Positions 1-4,999 of a stretch of 6,289 nt of DNA are shown here, piece by piece. Source of the DNA: Phascolarctobacterium sp. (GTDB taxonomy: Bacteria > Bacillota > Negativicutes > Acidaminococcales > Acidaminococcaceae); contig JAEDNJ010000094.1 in assembly GCA_016302525.1 (NCBI GenBank), forward strand, positions 1 to 6,289, written 5' to 3'. The notes beneath the pieces are model-generated. The model saw only the letters and a program-made list of their open reading frames with translations. It did not search any database and was not told where the DNA came from. How positions within the stretch are numbered: position 1 is the first letter of the stretch; each line of letters starts with the position of its first letter. Both the position numbers and the translations under genes were made by a program.

Positions 1-340
1 GCAAAGCAGTTGTATAATTATCCTTATAACCGTCATCAAAGCTTAAGGCTATATAATTAGCCACACTTTTTCCTGTCCGTAGGCGCTCGCACAGCTCCTC
101 CACCGTCACGATTTTGTAGCCCCGCTCCTGCAAAATTTGCAAATGCCGCTCAAACACCTCAGGAGCTATAACTAAGGAAGGGTCCCAATCCTCTCTACTT
201 ATAGAATGATATTCTAAAACCAAGGCACCCGTGCGAGAATAATCTTCTATTAGCTTATTATAAAACAGCTTAGCAACAGCTCCGCCAGCCAAAGCAACTA
301 CAGCTACAACACAAGCTATTTTCTTCCACTTCCACGCCAT
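1..340 (-). CDS. Polysaccharide deacetylase family protein, N-terminal part (3' end outside window)
   Basis: This gene is cut by the left edge of the window; its first 113 codons are visible. The predicted protein starts MAWKWKK and then has a hydrophobic segment at about residues 8-23, which reads as a signal anchor or uncleaved signal peptide. That would place the catalytic domain outside the membrane. After it come features typical of the NodB-homology/polysaccharide deacetylase family: a VLEYHSI strand (41-47), a PEVFERHLQILQERGY helix (60-75) and the SFDDGY motif (100-105). The Asp pair D102-D103 of that motif supplies the catalytic base and a metal ligand in the family. The family removes N- or O-acetyl groups from cell-wall or exopolysaccharide sugars; the substrate cannot be told here. 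The metal-binding histidines expected downstream are outside the window. The ATG at 338-340 is preceded by GGAG with a 7-nt spacer. No clear promoter was found. Transcription could start in the 240-nt gap or read through from the CYTH gene. Confidence 0.88.
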   Translation of the reverse strand, partial: MAWKWKKIACVVAVVALAGGAVAKLFYNKLIEDYSRTGALVLEYHSISREDWDPSLVIAPEVFERHLQILQERGYKIVTVEELCERLRTGKSVANYIALSFDDGYKDNYTTAL

Positions 341-580
341 GAATTTACTCCGTTAAAACTACTCTTCCTCATAACCATTTTCTATACTGATAATCTATCT
401 TCCTATAGAGTTTATATGTCAGAAAACTCTTCTCGATATTCATTGTACTTACTTGACAATACTGGAAATGAATTTTACTCTCTCCCCAAACAATTTGCCC
501 TCAACAAATTTTATCATAAAAGACAAAATATCTAAACCAGTAAATTCCTTCTGCAAGCTTATTCTATGCTCTTTATATAG
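341..580. other. Intergenic gap between CYTH gene and deacetylase gene
   Basis: This A+T-rich 240-nt stretch separates two minus-strand genes. I see no convincing terminator. A tentative minus-strand -35-like CTGACA lies at about 409-414, but the matching -10 (GATAGA) is poor. On the minus strand the reading frame of the CYTH gene stays open for 43 codons after its TAG, as far as a TAA at 449-451. No ribosome binding site precedes the single ATG in that extension, so I do not call a gene. Confidence 0.4.
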
Positions 581-1204
581 CTACAGCAGCTTGCACAAAG
601 CCAGCCCACGAGCATATTTAGAACGCTCCTCTTCCTTCAGAGTGACCTCTTTGCCAGCACGCTGCGCGAAATTCAACAGGGCCTGTGCTTCGCCGTCCTT
701 GAGCTCAAGCTCAATTTCGTCAATCTCGTCTTTAGCAGCACCAGCAATAACAAAGCCTTTGTCGACGGCCAGCTCAATGACAGCTCCTTCATAATCCAAT
801 AAGTAGGTAGTGCGCTCTACATCCACGCTAAACAGTTTTTCTACGCCCTGAGGCGCCAAATCTGTCAATTCATAAGCAAACCCCAGAGATTTAAAACCAG
901 CCAACACTGCTTTATTCTCTGTTAACGGAATATTAAGCTCAATTCTTTCTGCAAGTCCGCCCTGCTTTTTCAGAGTAGCCTTTACCGTAGCTTCAAAACC
1001 TCCGTCGCCCTTATCACGCACGCGATAAGCTATGCCATGATTGCGAAAAGCCATATCCTTAGTATCGTAGTAGCTGCTACTTAATTGGCGAACTGTCTTA
1101 CTTTCCTCACGCAGGGCAGCCTTAACAAAGTCTAATTGCAGTAGCTTCTTTAAATCCTCGTCACTCAGCAAAAGCTTTAATTCTATTTCGGTATTCTTGC
1201 TCAT
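581..1204 (-). CDS. CYTH domain protein (triphosphatase-like), no CHAD domain
   Basis: The 207-residue protein is a single CYTH (triphosphate tunnel metalloenzyme) domain. The defining ExExK signature is at the N-terminus (E6, E8, K10). Further charged residues fit the tunnel: YYDT at 45-48, R61 and R63 in AYRVRD, K75 in EATVKA, R131, E144 and D148 in VIELAVDKG, the alternating E163/E165/E167/K169 strand, and a C-terminal RSKYARGLAL. Known members hydrolyse inorganic triphosphate or thiamine triphosphate, or make cAMP (class IV cyclases), using Mg or Mn. The first half resembles the CYTH part of YgiF-type inorganic triphosphatases, but the CHAD domain that often follows is absent. Inorganic triphosphatase is the best guess, not proven. 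It is expected to be cytosolic. The ATG is preceded by AAAGGGTGAT about 7 nt upstream. The gene is flanked by 240- and 256-nt gaps, so it is probably transcribed alone. The substrate is uncertain. Confidence 0.9.
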   Translation of the reverse strand: MSKNTEIELKLLLSDEDLKKLLQLDFVKAALREESKTVRQLSSSYYDTKDMAFRNHGIAYRVRDKGDGGFEATVKATLKKQGGLAERIELNIPLTENKAVLAGFKSLGFAYELTDLAPQGVEKLFSVDVERTTYLLDYEGAVIELAVDKGFVIAGAAKDEIDEIELELKDGEAQALLNFAQRAGKEVTLKEEERSKYARGLALCKLL

Positions 1205-1460
1205 TTTTATATCACCCTTTTCTTGTTGATAGGTAAAATTTAATCATGTAGCTGTTGATCCTATTTTATAAATTCATTTTGCTCTATCTAATATAATTAT
1301 TTACCTGCCTTATTAGAGAAAAGCTTTATCTCCTAACCTTTAACTTATATTGTTAAGCAAAACCTTATTGTATAAATGTTTAGCTTATATAGTAAAAGCA
1401 GGTTACTTCATTAAGAATAAGCATTTATCTGTCCAATTCCAGCAGAGCTGTATATTTGCC
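1205..1460. other. Intergenic gap between VTT gene and CYTH gene
   Basis: This 256-nt stretch is very A+T-rich and has no credible open reading frame. It should contain the end of the VTT transcript and the promoter of the CYTH gene, both on the minus strand. I could not pick either with confidence. TATATT and TATAAA -10-like hexamers exist on the minus strand but lack good -35 partners. An imperfect inverted repeat built around AAAGCTTT (1314-1337, arms TTAGAGA and TCTC-CTAA) and a weak TTAAC/GTTAA pair (1340-1356) are present. Neither has a U-tract, so neither is called a terminator. Confidence 0.4.
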
Positions 1461-2141
1461 TTATCTAGTTAAAAGAGAATGCTCACCCTTATATTTCCAT
1501 AAAATGAACGGCAGGCCAAAAGCTAAAATGGTTAGGACAATTGCTCCATAAAACCTGCTCGTCCCAAAGGAATCTGCCAAAAAATTATAGGCAATAGCTC
1601 CTGGTAACATACCAACAACAGTAGCCAGCACATAGGTTCTCAGCGGAAACAGCACACTACCAGCTACTACACTTACTGGGTCATAGGGGAAAATAGGCAC
1701 AGTACGCAGCCAAAGCATTTTCATAAAGCTGCCCGAACCTACCAGATAGCCCCTTAATCTGTCGCCCCAGCTGCCGCCAAAGTTTTCTAAAAACCAGCGA
1801 CCACCGCCAAAACGCCCCATTGCATAACAAAAGCAGGCACAGCCCAAGCCACCTGCCAGAAGCAGCACTATCCCCAGCCAGGGACCAAAGAGCAGACCAG
1901 CACTCAGATTTAAAAAGATAGTGGGAAATAACAGCATTGGCCTAATGGTATAAACGCCAACATAAATCAAGGGCGCCAAAACTCCAAAGTTTGCCACCCA
2001 GCTTCTAATATCCTCTGCCGTTTTGGGATGGGGATTGTAAGGCGAATGATAGAGGAAATATAACAAGCCTCCCATACAACAAGCATAAATCATAACCCTA
2101 GCCAAGAGGCAGACATATTTTTTTTGTAATCTATTTAACAT
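1461..2141 (-). CDS. TVP38/TMEM64 family (VTT domain) membrane protein
   Basis: The predicted protein has 226 residues from this start and is mostly hydrophobic. It has a first membrane helix at about 12-31, then helices at about 52-66, 69-108 (a paired region), 155-188 and 198-217. Family marks are the short re-entrant-type stretch IRPMLLFPTIFLNLSAG (66-82) followed by GLLFGPWLG, the GRFGGGRWF turn after the second helix pair, and RTVPIFPYDPVSVVAGS (146-162). These match the VTT domain of the TVP38/TMEM64 and DedA-like superfamily of the cytoplasmic membrane. Members of that superfamily are linked to lipid scrambling or carrier-lipid recycling and to envelope homeostasis; the exact role here is unknown. 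An in-frame ATG at 2163-2165 would add 8 residues. I prefer 2141 because GAGG sits 6 nt before it, whereas the upstream ATG lies at the predicted transcription start and its nearest GGGAG is 17 nt away. The neighbour on the right, a carbonic anhydrase-like gene, is divergent. Confidence 0.9.
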   Translation of the reverse strand: MLNRLQKKYVCLLARVMIYACCMGGLLYFLYHSPYNPHPKTAEDIRSWVANFGVLAPLIYVGVYTIRPMLLFPTIFLNLSAGLLFGPWLGIVLLLAGGLGCACFCYAMGRFGGGRWFLENFGGSWGDRLRGYLVGSGSFMKMLWLRTVPIFPYDPVSVVAGSVLFPLRTYVLATVVGMLPGAIAYNFLADSFGTSRFYGAIVLTILAFGLPFILWKYKGEHSLLTR

Positions 2142-2147
2142 ACAGAG

Positions 2148-2153
2148 CCTCGT
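2148..2153 (-). promoter_or_regulatory. Ribosome binding site deciding the VTT gene start
   Basis: On the minus strand ACGAGG lies 6 nt before the ATG at 2139-2141. It lies downstream of the predicted transcription start at about 2162, so it would be present in the mRNA. The upstream ATG at 2163-2165 would have no leader at all. Confidence 0.6.
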
Positions 2154-2168
2154 TTCTAATGTCATAAT

Positions 2169-2197
2169 ATTATACTTTTTTTCTCCCTAAAAAGCAA
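2169..2197 (-). promoter_or_regulatory. Predicted sigma-A promoter of the VTT gene
   Basis: The minus strand has a perfect TATAAT (2169-2174) preceded by a 17-nt spacer and TTGCTT (2192-2197), which matches the TTG of the -35 consensus. Transcription would start at about 2162. That gives a leader of about 20 nt before the ATG at 2141. The A-rich spacer contains GGGAG, which could be mistaken for a ribosome binding site of the upstream ATG. Confidence 0.6.
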
Positions 2198-2260
2198 GCA
2201 TATTCCCCTTGCATTAATAACAGTATAAACTAAAATTAACTATCCTTTTTACCATAAAAG

Positions 2261-2269
2261 TGTTATAAT
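2261..2269 (+). promoter_or_regulatory. Extended -10 promoter of the gamma-carbonic anhydrase gene
   Basis: TGTTATAAT is a perfect extended -10 element (TGn plus TATAAT at 2264-2269). No good -35 hexamer is found at 16-18 nt, which is tolerated in extended -10 promoters. Transcription would start near 2276 and give a leader of about 57 nt. The leader holds a small hairpin with arms TCGGC (2292-2296) and GCCGA (2300-2304), followed by the ribosome binding site AAAGGAAGG (2316-2324), 8 nt before the ATG. The hairpin is too small to call a riboswitch. Confidence 0.65.
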
Positions 2270-2332
2270 CATCTCATAACAACCCATAGCCTCGGCTCAG
2301 CCGATAGTCTAAAAGAAAGGAAGGTATTCATT

Positions 2333-2923
2333 ATGGAATACATCAAAATCAAAGAAAAAGACGCTCCTCACTATATCTATGAATTCGAGGGCAAATATCC
2401 CGTAATTGACGAGAAGGCTTATGTTTTCGCTTCTGCTATGTTAGCAGGTGATGTCGAAGTTAAGGAGTACGCTAGCGTATGGCCTAATGTTTCTATGCGT
2501 GGTGATGTCAACAAAATCGTTGTAGGTCGCTACAGCAACATCCAGGACAACTGCTGCCTCCATGTTGCTGATGACCATGCTTGCATTGTTGGCGACTATG
2601 TTACCGTTGGCCACTGTGTAACCCTGCACGCCTGCACCGTTGAAGACCATTGCTTAATCGGCATGGGTGCTACCGTTTTAGATGGCGCTGTAATCGGCAC
2701 TGGCTCTATCGTTGGCGCTGGTGCTTTAGTTACCAAGGGCACTGTTATTCCTCCTAATTCTTTAGTATTAGGTTCTCCTGCAACTGTTAAAAAGACTATG
2801 GGCCCCGAAGGAGTTAAGGCAATTCACGCTCAAGCAGTTAAGTATAAATCCGAGTGGGCAGAAAAATATGGCTTCGGTCCTAATATTGGCGGCGAGGTTT
2901 ACGACGGCAGCAAAATTGTTTAA
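2333..2923 (+). CDS. Gamma-class carbonic anhydrase family protein (left-handed beta-helix)
   Basis: The 196-residue protein is a hexapeptide-repeat left-handed beta-helix (repeats from about 30 to 150), ending in a C-terminal helix (about 157-175) that packs on the helix in family members. The gamma-carbonic anhydrase site is recognisable: R56-G-D58, Q71-D72 and three histidines H77, H94 and H99, matching the metal ligands of the archaeal enzyme Cam. These trimeric enzymes bind zinc or iron between subunits and hydrate CO2. As in the CamH/YrdA subgroup, the acidic loop and the Glu after the RxD motif of Cam are missing (V59 here), so activity is plausible but not certain; many such proteins are uncharacterised. 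Six cysteines lie between 74 and 107 (C74, C75, C84, C95, C101, C107), around the metal site. The codons favour GCT, GTT, GGT and CGT, which suggests high expression. The gene has its own promoter and a strong terminator, so it is probably monocistronic. Confidence 0.92.
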   Translation: MEYIKIKEKDAPHYIYEFEGKYPVIDEKAYVFASAMLAGDVEVKEYASVWPNVSMRGDVNKIVVGRYSNIQDNCCLHVADDHACIVGDYVTVGHCVTLHACTVEDHCLIGMGATVLDGAVIGTGSIVGAGALVTKGTVIPPNSLVLGSPATVKKTMGPEGVKAIHAQAVKYKSEWAEKYGFGPNIGGEVYDGSKIV

Positions 2924-2989
2924 TATTTAGGATAATATTTAAACTGTTTAGAGGCGGATAAAGCCCCGCTTGAAGTATATTTACGAAAA

Positions 2990-3004
2990 ACTATTGTCAA
3001 TAGT
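2990..3004. repeat. 15-bp perfect palindrome downstream of the carbonic anhydrase gene
   Basis: ACTATTG and CAATAGT flank a single T. The element lies in the 3' untranslated region of the carbonic anhydrase gene, 14 nt before the terminator stem. As RNA it would form at most a short weak hairpin; as DNA it is operator-like. No role can be assigned. Confidence 0.5.
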
Positions 3005-3017
3005 ATTAACAATCTCT

Positions 3018-3049
3018 ACAGGTATCACTTCGGTGGTACCTGTTTTTTT
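3018..3049 (+). terminator. Intrinsic terminator of the carbonic anhydrase gene, UUCG loop
   Basis: ACAGGTATCAC (3018-3028) pairs with GTGGTACCTGT (3033-3043) around a TTCG tetraloop closed by C-G. This gives an 11-bp stem with one T-G wobble, followed by seven T (3043-3049). It is a textbook rho-independent terminator for the plus-strand gene. The minus-strand reading has no U-tract, so it acts in one direction. Confidence 0.95.
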
Positions 3050-3117
3050 ATTAAAATATAAAGTGCCACTCTTGAAGAAACAGCAAGTAAAAGAAATGCA
3101 ATTATCAGCTTTTTCAA
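3025..3117 (-). CDS. Possible 30-residue hydrophobic peptide, doubtful
   Basis: A TTG-initiated minus-strand frame would encode a 30-residue peptide with the layout of a small membrane peptide. It has a KK N-terminus, one hydrophobic helix of about 20 residues (LIIAFLLLAVSS onward), and a basic tail (IKKQVPPK). The stop overlaps the stem of the opposite terminator. The frame stays open upstream of the TTG for 13 codons but has no ATG or GTG. A separate ATG at 3129-3131 has a fair ribosome binding site (AAAGGAA), but its frame stops after five codons; one frame change would join it to the peptide. It could be a chance frame, a degraded gene, or a small membrane peptide. No promoter was identified. 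I give it low confidence. Confidence 0.15.
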   Translation of the reverse strand: MKKLIIAFLLLAVSSRVALYILIKKQVPPK

Positions 3118-3203
3118 GGCTCTGATACCATAGAAAAGATTTCCTTTAACAACTAAACATACTACGCTTTATAAAGGTAGTTTTTACAAAAAAATACTCC
3201 TTG

Positions 3204-3219
3204 AATTGTAAATACAATT
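3204..3219. repeat. 16-bp palindrome, operator-like, no gene attached
   Basis: AATTGTA and TACAATT are perfect inverted arms separated by AA. The TTGTA-n2-TACAA form resembles sites of dimeric helix-turn-helix repressors such as the GntR family. It lies between two terminators with no gene start near, so a regulatory role is not evident. Confidence 0.45.
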
Positions 3220-3312
3220 GCCAGTGAAATCCATTTTATTACTCGTAGGATTTGAGTTATTATAGTTAAAAGTTATTTTTTGCTAATAGCATAGTGGTTA
3301 GTTGCTTTTAAT

Positions 3313-3346
3313 AAAAAAGCGAGCTAGACAAACATCTAACTCGCTT
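3313..3346 (-). terminator. Intrinsic terminator of pgi
   Basis: On the minus strand AAGCGAGTTAGA (3346-3335) pairs with TCTAGCTCGCTT (3328-3317) across a 6-nt loop. This makes a 12-bp stem with one T-G wobble, and a T-rich run follows (3318-3313 and beyond). It starts 12 nt after the pgi stop codon. Confidence 0.95.
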
Positions 3347-3358
3347 AATATTAGAAAA

Positions 3359-4807
3359 CTATCTGCCTAACTCGCGCTTCATAATGCGTTTGTAGGCTTC
3401 TACGCCAGGCTGGTCGTAAGCATCAACATTTGCCAGCTCGCCCTCGTAGGCTACAGACAACATTAAGAAGTATAACAGCTGACCAACATGGAATTCGTCC
3501 AATAAGGGCAGGCTATACATAGCGCTAAAGCGTTTATCGCCATCTAAAGCCTCTCTATTGGCATTCATAGCAGCCTTCAATGCCTTTTGCATGGATAGTC
3601 CATAGTATTTAGAGAATTCCGGAATATGCGGGAAGGGGTTACCTAAAACAATATCCTTGCTGAAGCTTTCAACGTAGAGGAACTGCACAACCTTGTTACG
3701 GCGACCATCCTGATGCTGCTGCGTTTGAGCATGCATATCAGTCGTACCAACAGCAGGAATAGGAGTTCTGCCATAGAAAACTGTATTGCCATTTCTATCA
3801 TAGCGCTTGCCCAAGGATTCTGCTAACAGCTGTACATACCATTCAGAAACAGATTTCAGGCACATACCATAGCCCATCAGGACCTCAATATCACAGTTGC
3901 ATTTATCTGCAGCCAAGAATTTTAGAGTTGCATTCAACAGAGCCGGGTTTTCCCAAACATCATGGCTACGGCAAGCCATATCCATAGCTTTGGCACCATC
4001 TAAAATAGCCTCAATGTCTAGGCCAATAGCAGCCGCAGTTACAAGGCCAACATCATGGAGCACAGAAAAACGACCGCCTATGCCATCCTTAACATCAAAG
4101 TAACGCCAGCCATGCTCTTTAGCCAAACGGAACAAGGGAGAATCAGTTGCTTCATCTAAACCAGTAACAACAGCAACCTCAGTCTCAATATAATCAGAGC
4201 TAATGCATTTATCATAGTAGTAGCTAAATGCTGTCAGAGTTTCCAAGGTTGTACCAGATTTAGAAATAGGCACAATCATAACCTTAAATTTATCGCCCTT
4301 CTTCTCTCCCGTCTTGCCGATATTACGAATCAGAGAGCGCAAATTGAGACTTTGCATAGGATCCAGATTATTACCAGCAAAGAAAATGTAGGGACGTTTT
4401 TTACGCTCTTCATTAGACAAGCAGTTCCAAGTTTCACCACAGAAAATATCAAAAAGCACCTTATTGCCTAAATAAGAACCACCAATACCTAAGAAAATAA
4501 CAGCATCAACCTCTTCGCGCACATGCTCAGCTAAAGCATGCAGTTTTTGCATAGACCTAGGATTATTGGGAAAATCTTGTTTAACATAGGGCAATCTCAT
4601 AAAGAAGACAGGTTCAGGCTCACCATCTTTAGAAAGATGATTCTTCGCATGACCAGTCGCACGAATAACATCAATAGCCTCTGCAGCCTTATTCGTTGCA
4701 CATTTAAGGCCATTAATATCCTCTACGCTTAAACGCCCATCACCCAGCATAGTGCTGTAATCAAATACAAAACCATCAGATAATTGTATCATATTTTGGA
4801 TAGCCAT
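3359..4807 (-). CDS. pgi: Glucose-6-phosphate isomerase
   Basis: The 482-residue enzyme interconverts glucose 6-phosphate and fructose 6-phosphate in the cytosol, linking glycolysis, gluconeogenesis and the pentose phosphate pathway. Two SIS sugar-isomerase domains are present. Recognisable sites are LGIGGSYLG (106-114), the phosphate-binding ISKSGTTLET (181-190), GGRFSVL (244-250, family signature 1), AESLGK (329-334) with the catalytic Glu E330, TDMH (356-359) with the ring-opening His H359, and DQPGVEAYK (465-473, signature 2) with catalytic Lys K473. Signature 1 is slightly atypical, with HDVG instead of the usual small residues before the VG. The length is close to the shorter Gram-positive form and below the roughly 550 residues of the enterobacterial enzyme. 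CGGAGG lies 7 nt before the ATG. The gene has its own strong promoter and terminator and is divergent from an AraC-type regulator, with an operator-like palindrome just upstream of its -35. Confidence 0.98.
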   Translation of the reverse strand: MAIQNMIQLSDGFVFDYSTMLGDGRLSVEDINGLKCATNKAAEAIDVIRATGHAKNHLSKDGEPEPVFFMRLPYVKQDFPNNPRSMQKLHALAEHVREEVDAVIFLGIGGSYLGNKVLFDIFCGETWNCLSNEERKKRPYIFFAGNNLDPMQSLNLRSLIRNIGKTGEKKGDKFKVMIVPISKSGTTLETLTAFSYYYDKCISSDYIETEVAVVTGLDEATDSPLFRLAKEHGWRYFDVKDGIGGRFSVLHDVGLVTAAAIGLDIEAILDGAKAMDMACRSHDVWENPALLNATLKFLAADKCNCDIEVLMGYGMCLKSVSEWYVQLLAESLGKRYDRNGNTVFYGRTPIPAVGTTDMHAQTQQHQDGRRNKVVQFLYVESFSKDIVLGNPFPHIPEFSKYYGLSMQKALKAAMNANREALDGDKRFSAMYSLPLLDEFHVGQLLYFLMLSVAYEGELANVDAYDQPGVEAYKRIMKRELGR

Positions 4808-4840
4808 AATTAAACCTCCGAATTAGTATTCCTTATTGCC

Positions 4841-4869
4841 ATTATAGCATACACTATTCAATTTGTCAC
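4841..4869 (-). promoter_or_regulatory. Sigma-A promoter of pgi
   Basis: On the minus strand GTGACA (4864-4869) is followed by exactly 17 nt and TATAAT (4841-4846). A TGn extension precedes the -10. This is nearly consensus, so expression should be strong. Transcription is expected to start near 4834, giving a leader of about 27 nt that contains CGGAGG. Confidence 0.88.
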
Positions 4870-4876
4870 GAACAAA

Positions 4877-4907
4877 TTAATATCAATTAAATTGATATTA
4901 AATATCA
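4877..4907. promoter_or_regulatory. Operator-like overlapping palindromes between pgi and the araC-type gene
   Basis: TTAATATCAATT (4877-4888) and its exact reverse complement (4890-4901) flank one A, forming a perfect 25-bp palindrome. A second perfect palindrome overlaps it at 4893-4907 (TGATATT-A-AATATCA). Three half-sites of the form TGATATT thus sit in tandem with alternating orientation. The array lies about 43-73 bp upstream of the predicted pgi start and about 54-84 bp upstream of the predicted araC-type start. The 15-bp unit differs from the 7-1-7 Fur-box consensus (TGATAAT-n-ATTATCA) only at one symmetrical position per half. The binder is unknown: a Fur-family protein, another dimeric regulator, or the adjacent AraC-type protein, although AraC proteins usually bind direct repeats. 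Confidence 0.65.
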
Positions 4908-4926
4908 GTTTTTTCTATTTTATTCT

Positions 4927-4954
4927 TTGCAAAATTCGTAGTACAATATATACA
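4927..4954 (+). promoter_or_regulatory. Tentative promoter of the AraC-type gene
   Basis: TTGCAA (4927-4932) and TATACA (4949-4954) are separated by 16 nt. TACAAT at 4942-4947 is an alternative -10 without a good -35. Transcription would start near 4955-4961. The weak match to consensus fits a low-level or activated regulator gene. Confidence 0.4.
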
Positions 4955-4987
4955 TCCAAGGGAAAATCATAATAGTAAAGAATGCTT

Positions 4988-4993
4988 AGGAGG
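4988..4993 (+). promoter_or_regulatory. Ribosome binding site deciding the AraC-type gene start
   Basis: A perfect AGGAGG lies 6 nt before the ATG at 5000-5002. An in-frame ATG at 4982 lies upstream of this site and has no ribosome binding site of its own, so the shorter protein is preferred. Confidence 0.9.
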
Positions 4994-4999
4994 ATAAAA

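Larger units (their letters stand above)
2924..3358. other. Intergenic region between convergent carbonic anhydrase and pgi genes
   Basis: This 435-nt stretch lies between two convergent genes. It holds two strong intrinsic terminators facing each other (3018-3049 plus, 3313-3346 minus), two short perfect palindromes (2990-3004 and 3204-3219), and a weak GC hairpin near 2952-2971 (AGGCGG/CCGCTT). A 93-nt minus-strand frame at 3025-3117 could encode a hydrophobic peptide, but it lacks a good ribosome binding site. I see no RNA gene and no promoter strong enough to call. Confidence 0.6.

Noticed and set aside
453..481. TTGACA on the plus strand as a promoter -35
   Set aside because: The hexamer 17 nt downstream is TACTCT, a poor -10, and no plus-strand gene follows.
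453..794. Plus-strand open frame of 113 codons opposite the CYTH gene
   Set aside because: It overlaps the well-supported CYTH gene on the other strand, has a serine-rich low-complexity translation typical of a shadow frame, and no ribosome binding site.
1314..1356. Inverted repeats around AAAGCTTT and TTAAC/GTTAA as a terminator for the VTT gene
   Set aside because: The stems are short or bulged and no U-tract follows on the minus strand.
2292..2304. Leader hairpin of the carbonic anhydrase gene as a riboswitch
   Set aside because: It is only a 5-bp stem with a 3-nt loop, in a leader of about 57 nt, too small for any known riboswitch class.
2441..2650. Minus-strand frame within the carbonic anhydrase gene
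   Set aside because: It is a shadow of a clearly recognised gene on the other strand.
3018..3049. GGTGGTACC, matching the core of the T-box (tRNA-sensing leader) motif
   Set aside because: It is the 3' arm of a complete terminator stem directly after the carbonic anhydrase gene. In T-box leaders this motif precedes the terminator, and a downstream plus-strand gene follows. No such gene is present here.
3897..4732. Two plus-strand frames inside pgi
   Set aside because: They are antisense shadows of pgi; the translations show no recognisable domain.
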